NCBI GenBank assembly: GCA_033065855.1
Contig: JAVXUO010000113.1
Coordinates: forward strand, 1-64,000
From: Escallonia rubra
Taxonomy: Eukaryota > Streptophyta > Magnoliopsida > Escalloniales > Escalloniaceae
Direction: 5' to 3'
Length of the DNA: 64,000 nt
In this document: in pieces, positions 58,783-64,000 of the stretch
How positions within the stretch are numbered: the first letter of the stretch is position 1
How the letters are laid out: each line of letters starts with the position of its first letter
The notes under the pieces: generated by a model
The model's database searches: none
The model's input: the letters and a program-made list of their open reading frames with translations, nothing else
Told to the model about the DNA's origin: nothing
Program-made: the position numbers and the translations under genes

Positions 58783-60029
58783 GGGTTAATTTTACGCTAC
58801 ACCCTGTACTTAGGGGTCAGTTGCACCCAGCACCCTAGGGTTTTAAAATTGGCACCCAACACCAAATGACGGTCAAAATGACCTTTGACCAGATGTCTGT
58901 TAATTTTTTGAGGGCAAAATGGTCTGTTCACCCGTGGAATCCACCTGCCATCCTAGTCAGCAACTATACACACCACGTTATCATTTTCCCTCAACAGCCA
59001 TAACTCCCCCCCCCCCCCCCTCTCACGTTCACTGATTAACCCATTTTCCCAATTTATCACCATAGCCAACCACTGCATCCCATCACCACCTGTTACATCC
59101 GCAAACCACCACCAATCTCTGCCCTCCCCCTTCACCCCCTAGCATAACCAACCACCATCTCCCCTCTTCCCACCACTGCCACCCACTACAAATTGGCCCA
59201 CCAAGTGCCGACCTAGATTTGCAGATCCCCACCAATCCGCTGCAAATCCTGCAGTAGCAATCAACTCCTTTGATCACCAAATCTGTTGCCGAAGACCACG
59301 AGCTAGCATGCTAACCAAGGTCAGCCCCTGAAGAGCCCCATTGGCCTTCGCTGCCATCATCATGTGCCAGTCGTTGACCCATCGTGGTCGCCATCATCGA
59401 TTAATCACCGGATGAAGACTTTTTTTCTTACAGGCGTGGATTTCCGACACCGGTAGAGAGACCCGGCAGTTGAGTGGCGGCAGATCATGGATCGTCGATC
59501 TGGTAGCGGCAAGGCAGTGTCGAGGTGGTTGACCGGTGAAGAGAAGAAGAGAGACCCAGCATTGGTTACTCAGCTGATGGCCAGTGGTCCATGGATCTGG
59601 CGACAGATGGCGTAGGAGAGGAAAATGTCGTTGCAGGCATCGGAGGCCAAGGCCGGAGCCTGGGCCGCTGTCGCGTTCTGGGCCTTCGTGTTTTGCTCGT
59701 TAAACTTGAGTTCTTCTTCCTTCTAATGACAGCTACGGTCTGAGTCTGTATGTGTGTAGGTGTGCGTGAGGAGGGAAATGACGTGGAGTGCCAATTGGGA
59801 CATGTAAAGCTGACTGTGGTGACATGTAAGCTTTGGTTGGTTGATAAGACCTTTTTGCCCTTAAAAAACTAACAGTTGTTTGGTCAACATATATTTTGAC
59901 CGTCATTTGGTGATTGAAGTCAAGATTTTTGAATTATTTGGTGTTGGGTGCCAATTTTAAAACCCTGGGGTGCTGGGTGCAACTGACCCCTAAGTACAGG
60001 GTGTAGCGTAAAATTAACCCGGAGAATTG
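58774..60029. repeat. 9-bp target duplication GGAGAATTG
   Basis: Identical GGAGAATTG at 58774-58782 and 60021-60029, directly outside the TIRs of the MULE-like MITE. Confidence 0.95.
58783..60020. mobile_element. MULE-like MITE, 1238 bp (TTAATTTTACG family)
   Basis: Left end GGGTTAATTTTACGCTACAC and the complement of the right end are the same. The TIRs stay alignable for about 170 bp (GGTCAGTTGCACCCAGCACC, TTGGCACCCAACACCA). The perfect 9-bp duplication supports a recent Mutator-type insertion. The interior is CCACCATC-rich on one side and GTGGCGG-rich on the other, without transposase. Confidence 0.93.
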
Positions 60030-60219
60030 AGATTGTTGACGGAGGATAGGACCCAATTGAATTCCGATATCGGATATGTGATTTAGTTGAATGGTGGGTT
60101 AAAATTAGGTTAGTATAATTAGGTTAACGCGATAATAATTTAGTTGAAACATGTCATTTAAAACCCCCACTGTCGTGAGGCAGCGTGTTCCAAAGGCAAT
60201 CTGTTGAGAGAAAACGTAG

Positions 60220-60510
60220 GTGTGTGCTTTAGTGTGTGTGCTCTCTGTGTGGGTGTGTTAGAGTGAGTTGTGTGTGCGCGTTAATGTGTGAGCTACATGA
60301 GTGCATGAGCGTTGTGATGTGTGCGTGCGTAAGTGTATGCGGTGTAGGTGCGTCGCGTGTATTTGTGTGAGTGCAAGGAGCTGTGGAGGCAGCTATGTGT
60401 GTGTGAGTTATGTGTTCGGTTGTGTGTGTACAATGAATGGTATATTGGTGTGAGGTGTTGTGTTGTATTGAGTGTGTAAGTGGGATTGAATGTGCTTGCT
60501 TATGTGTGTC
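60220..60510. repeat. TGTG-rich degenerate simple repeat
   Basis: Irregular GTGTGTG/GTGAGTG/GTGTGCG sequence; the complementary open frame rich in His and Thr is a by-product. Confidence 0.7.
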
Positions 60511-61429
60511 TATAAGAGGAGAGGGACTGCTGAAGTAATTAGAGGGTGGTAGTGAATAATTGTGATCATGCGTGTGTATACAAATTAGCGTAGTGAAAGG
60601 CGAGAGCATTTGGGTAGCATACTTTCGTCATTAACTTGTGAAATTTTACAGTAAGATACCTTGGATTACGTTAGAATTTTTAGTAAAAGTTTACAATTTT
60701 CTGAAATAGTATGTATTTTTAATATTTTCCGCAAATTCAGATTTGCAAAATCATTTGGAATCCTTAATACTCATGAAATAGTTCTGGGAAATTTAGAGTA
60801 ATATTTTATTGGTACAAATAAGTCCCAAATTAAGTTTGGTGATTTTTAGAGCTGATTTGCCATCAATTCCATATCACATTGATTTTAGCAAAATAAAAAA
60901 GTGAAAAACTTTAATGCCTTTTAAATTCTGGTTTTAATTTCAAAAATTGTTATTTTAAAGTTGTTACAAAAATTTTGGAACTTTATTTTCAATTAAAAAC
61001 AATTTTGGTTATTTGTGGGTTTTTCTTGCATTTAAAGGAGTTATTTTAAATTCAAAAATAATTGAAATTTAGATAAAATTCATATTTTTACTTATTAAGC
61101 TTTTTTAAGCAATAAAAACATTCTTCAAGGACTTACTATAAAATTCGGGGTATCTCAATGAATTACAGACCGTGCGGGAATAAATTAGTAATTTTACACA
61201 AGTTTAGGGGTGTTCTGAAAATTTCACTTACTTGAGTGAACTTAACATCTACGCATGCTCAAGCAACAATAGGTAGCACCTGCGTGTTTTGATTATTTAG
61301 GATTCGATAGACAGAAGCTAGGACTGATTTCTGACCAAGTAGAAGGACCAGTCGTTGAGGAATGTAAGTGCCCTGTCATATTCCGCATGTGTCGGATATA
61401 AGTTCTGAAAGATACAATCATAAAGAAGT

Positions 61430-62480
61430 GTGATACTGATTTGCTTTATACTTGTGGACGCTTCTTCAAGAGTTGTCTGACACTTCTTCAAGAGATGTCC
61501 GACACTTCGTCGAGAGGTGTCTGACACGGTGTTTGATAATTAAAAATTAAATCAATATCTATGGACACCGCTGAGAGGTGTCGGACACGTGTCCGGATGT
61601 GTCGGTGAGGTGTCGATAGGTCACGGACATCGCGTCCGATCGACACCAAAATGTCACATTTTGGCTTTATACTTGTGGACACCTCTTCAAGAGGTGTCCG
61701 GCACCTCTTGAAAGGGTGATCGACACGGTGTCCGGCAATTAAAAAATAAATCAATATCTTCGGACACCGCTGAGAGGTGTCGGACACGTGTCGGTAGGTG
61801 TCAGACAAGTGTCCGGAGGTGTCGGTAGGTGTCGGACACCATACTGACACCCTATATGAGGTGTCGATGCTTTCTAGGATATAAGTGATTTAGTTGTAAT
61901 TGTTAGACTTCTTTACATCAATTTTCATTCTTTATATAATTTTGTTAACTGTGCATTGAGCATTTGAAATTTTGAGAATTGAGATTGTTGACTGTGCATT
62001 GAGAATTGAGATTGTTGACGGAGGATGTGACCCAATTGGATTGAGATATCTGTTTGGTAGCACGGACACTGAGACCGCATTCGATCGACACAGACACCGA
62101 TTTGCTTATACTTGTGGACGCTTCTTCAAGAGTTATCGGACACTTCTTCGAGAGGTGTCCGACACGATGTCTGGTAATTAGAAATTAAATCAATATCTAT
62201 GGACACCGCTGAGAGGTGTCGGACACGTGTCCGGGTGTGTTGGTGAGGTGTCGAGCTGTCGGTAGGTCACGGACACCGCGTCCGATCGACACCGACACCG
62301 AAATGTCACATTTTGGCTTTATACTTGTCGACACCTCTTCAAGAGGTGTCCGACACCTCTTGAAGCGGTGTCCGACACGGTGTCTGGAAATTAAAAAATA
62401 AATCAATGTCTTCGGACACCGCTGAAAGGTGTCGGACACCATATCGACACCCTATATGAGGTGTCGGTGCTTTCTATCAA
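61430..62480. repeat. GTGTCGGACAC-rich repeat block, duplicated
   Basis: Four units of about 160-225 bp start with TTTATACTTGTGGACNCNTC-type sequence at about 61439, 61670, 62105 and 62321. They contain many GTGTCCGACAC/GTGTCGGACAC palindromes and a shared TTAAATCAATATCT. Units 1-2 (61439-61879) and 3-4 (62100-62477) are a higher-order duplication. No coding meaning is apparent. Confidence 0.85.
61976..62070. repeat. Dispersed segment GAGAATTGAGATTGTTGAC, three copies
   Basis: The same segment, continuing to GACCCAATTGGATTGAGATATC, occurs at 61976-62050, at about 62600-62680, and at 60022-60080. The last was split by the MULE-like MITE. The copies flank the GTGTCGGACAC block. Confidence 0.75.
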
Positions 62481-62490
62481 TTTTCATTCT

Positions 62491-62580
62491 TTATATAATT
62501 TTGGTAACTGTGCATTGAGCATTTATAATTTTGGTAACTGTGCATTGAGCATTTATAATTTTGGTAACTGTGCATTGAGC
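62491..62580. repeat. 30-bp tandem repeat, three exact-period copies
   Basis: TTGGTAACTGTGCATTGAGC recurs at 62501, 62531 and 62561 with an ATTTATAATT spacer. Copies 2 and 3 are identical. Confidence 0.95.
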
Positions 62581-62721
62581 ATGTGAGAATTGGGAATTGA
62601 GATTGTTGACTGTGTATTGAGAATTTGAGAATTGAGATTGTTGACCGATGATGGGACCCAATTGGATTGAGATATCTGTGAATTAGTTAAATGGTTGGTT
62701 GTTGAATTTAGGTTAACGCGA

Positions 62722-62763
62722 TATTTTAGCACCCCCTGGAATCTCATCGTGGCTCCACCACTG
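62722..62763. mobile_element. Possible right end of a hAT element
   Basis: AGCACCCCCTGGAATCTCAT and then CGTGGCTCCACCACTG resembles the right terminus of the CAGTGGCGGAGCCAG family. No left end or target duplication identified. Confidence 0.3.
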
Positions 62764-63430
62764 GCTATAATTAGCCCTAATTAGTCCTGATTAACGCTAA
62801 TGAACCCAATTAACCCTAATTAGCTATAATTAGCCTAATTAGTTTTAATTAACCCTAAGAATCCATGCCAATGAACCCTAATTAGCTGTAATTACCCCAA
62901 ATTAGTCCTAATTTACACTAATCAGCCTAAATTAAACCCTAATTAGCCCTAATTACTCATATCTTAGTAACCCGTAATTAGATTAATTAAACCCTAAAAC
63001 CTAACTAAACTCTGATTAGCTCTAATGAACCCAATTACACGCATATTGATTATAATTAGCCTAATTAGTCGTAATTAACCCTAACAACTCAATTAAGCCT
63101 AATTAGTCCTAATTAGGACTAATCAACACTACTCCGCACAATTAAACCCTAATTAGCTCTAAATAATCCTAATTAGCTATAATTAGTCCGAGGTACTCCT
63201 CATTAACAGTAATTAGCCCTAACATATCTTAATAAACCCTAATTAGATTAATTAAACCTTAAACCCTGACAATCGTAATTAATCCTAATAACCCAGTTAA
63301 CCCTAATTAGCCCTAATCACGACTAATCAACAATAATCTGCACAATTAAACCCTAATTAGCTCTAATTAGCCTTTATTAGTACTAATCAACCCTAATTAG
63401 TTATAATTAGCCCAAAGTACTCCTAACTAA
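62764..63430. repeat. CCCTAATTAG-type degenerate minisatellite, about 670 bp
   Basis: Dense runs of TAATTAGCCCTAATTAG, CCTAATTAGTCC, AACCCTAATTAG and CTCTAATTAG with a 9-12-bp rhythm and no fixed longer period. It superficially recalls plant telomere repeat (CCCTAAA) but the unit is different and palindromic around TTAATTA. It lies inside the interrupted Ty3 LTR. Confidence 0.9.
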
Positions 63431-64000
63431 CACTGCATTCTTTATATTCGTTGTTGTTTTGCGAAATCCATTGGCAACGAGATAGTTCAACTTGTTGCCA
63501 ACGAATTCTATTTAAAGTGGAATTGGTAACATATGTAACGATATTTCTGCAATTTTGATATTTCGGAAAGATTCTTGCATATGTTACCAATTTCTGAACG
63601 CATGCATGCATAAAAACCCTTAGTTCCCATTCAAATGTACTTAACATATGGTTAAGGGTATTTTAGTGGTTGTATCCACAGGAAGACAGTTTTAGTAATT
63701 TAAGATCGAGGGGTGCTTTTGGTAATTTTACACCTAAAGGGCATTTTGGCAATTTTACATATCCGGTAAGGGGATCGTTCCTGAAATGTGTGTAAGTCAG
63801 TAGTGAGTTTATAATACAATAATTTAAACTGTATTCTAATCATTGGATTGTTCCGTTTAGGTTAGAGCGAAAGATTATTCGGTTAGGATATCTTAGTTGT
63901 GGACCCAGGTAAGGGTTTCTATCCAAACCTTAAGTCATCGGTTTGTATTCAAAATTATTCTCGTTTTGCTTATGGCCGTTATTCAACTCTAAAGTATGCA

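Larger units (their letters stand above)
60640..64000 (+). mobile_element. Ty3-type LTR related to 14982-20726, with an insertion, runs off the window
   Basis: 60640-61250 aligns with 18960-19500 of the solo LTR (TTTGTGATTTTTAGAGTTGATTTG-like blocks and GATACAAATAAGT). 63430-64000 aligns in order with 19560-19790 (GGTAAGGGTTTCTATCCAAA with GGTAAGAGATTTCTTCCAAA). The stretch 61260-63430 in between is foreign repeat sequence. The left boundary is uncertain and the right end lies beyond 64000. Confidence 0.5.

Noticed and set aside
60229-60609. 126-codon His/Thr-rich frame
   Set aside because: It is a by-product of the TGTG-rich simple repeat.
61430-62480. CRISPR-like array
   Set aside because: Units are long, unequal and themselves palindromic, with no constant repeat and spacer pattern, and the DNA is plant nuclear.
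62764-63430. Interstitial telomere repeat
   Set aside because: The unit is CCCTAATTAG-like, not CCCTAAA in tandem; no run of perfect telomere repeat is present.

Overview
This window is nuclear DNA of a flowering plant, probably a eudicot. The support is two canonical plant MIR160 hairpins, a fragment of a plant ATRX/CHR20-type chromatin remodeller, plant-type Ty3 and Copia LTR remnants, L1-type LINE tails with an RNase H domain, and MULE, hAT, PIF/Harbinger and CACTA elements. The species cannot be named from sequence alone. No intact multi-exon protein gene is recognisable; nearly all long reading frames are chance or belong to transposons.

The biological core is a direct segmental duplication, about 33340-38290 and 42420-48080. 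Each copy carries one MIR160 gene on the minus strand (mature miR160 at 35980-36000 and 45249-45269, 9269 bp apart). Each copy also has the same TATA-like box, a closely matching upstream block and a homologous small reading frame in the leader. miR160 represses ARF10/16/17-type auxin response factors, so this is a tandem auxin-regulatory locus. The copies have since diverged by insertion: a hAT element and a plastid trnfM fragment occur only in copy 1, and a LINE tail and a MULE-like element only in copy 2.

Left of this locus (1-33.1 kb) are stacked transposons. These include a MULE-like element (2059-3312), a Ty3 solo LTR (6337-9050, 5-bp target duplication), a hAT MITE (11144-11724), and an array of about eleven 62-bp hairpin units (11870-12550) upstream of a Copia-like LTR end. 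A three-level nest follows: an outer Ty3 LTR (14005-21097) holds a second Ty3 solo LTR (14982-20726), which holds an internally deleted hAT transposon (16314-18804). The inner LTR also carries the ATRX fragment. Further on are a Ty3 LTR with primer site, a 5'-truncated LINE (23580-25361) and a broken Ty3 element with antisense gene relic (26482-31761). A solo LTR of the same family as that last element lies between the two MIR160 copies (39036-41320).

Right of the locus (48-64 kb) are a PIF/Harbinger MITE, a TIR element with a nested hAT MITE, a Copia relic, a Ty3 LTR hit by a MULE-like MITE, two stacked CACTA left ends, a second copy of that MITE, another Ty3 LTR running off the window, and two unusual arrays: GTGTCGGACAC-rich units (61.4-62.5 kb) and a CCCTAATTAG-like array (62.76-63.43 kb).

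Many element ends are fixed by target-site duplications read directly from the sequence; these are the best-supported calls after MIR160. Family assignments without coding sequence are inferences from termini and length.
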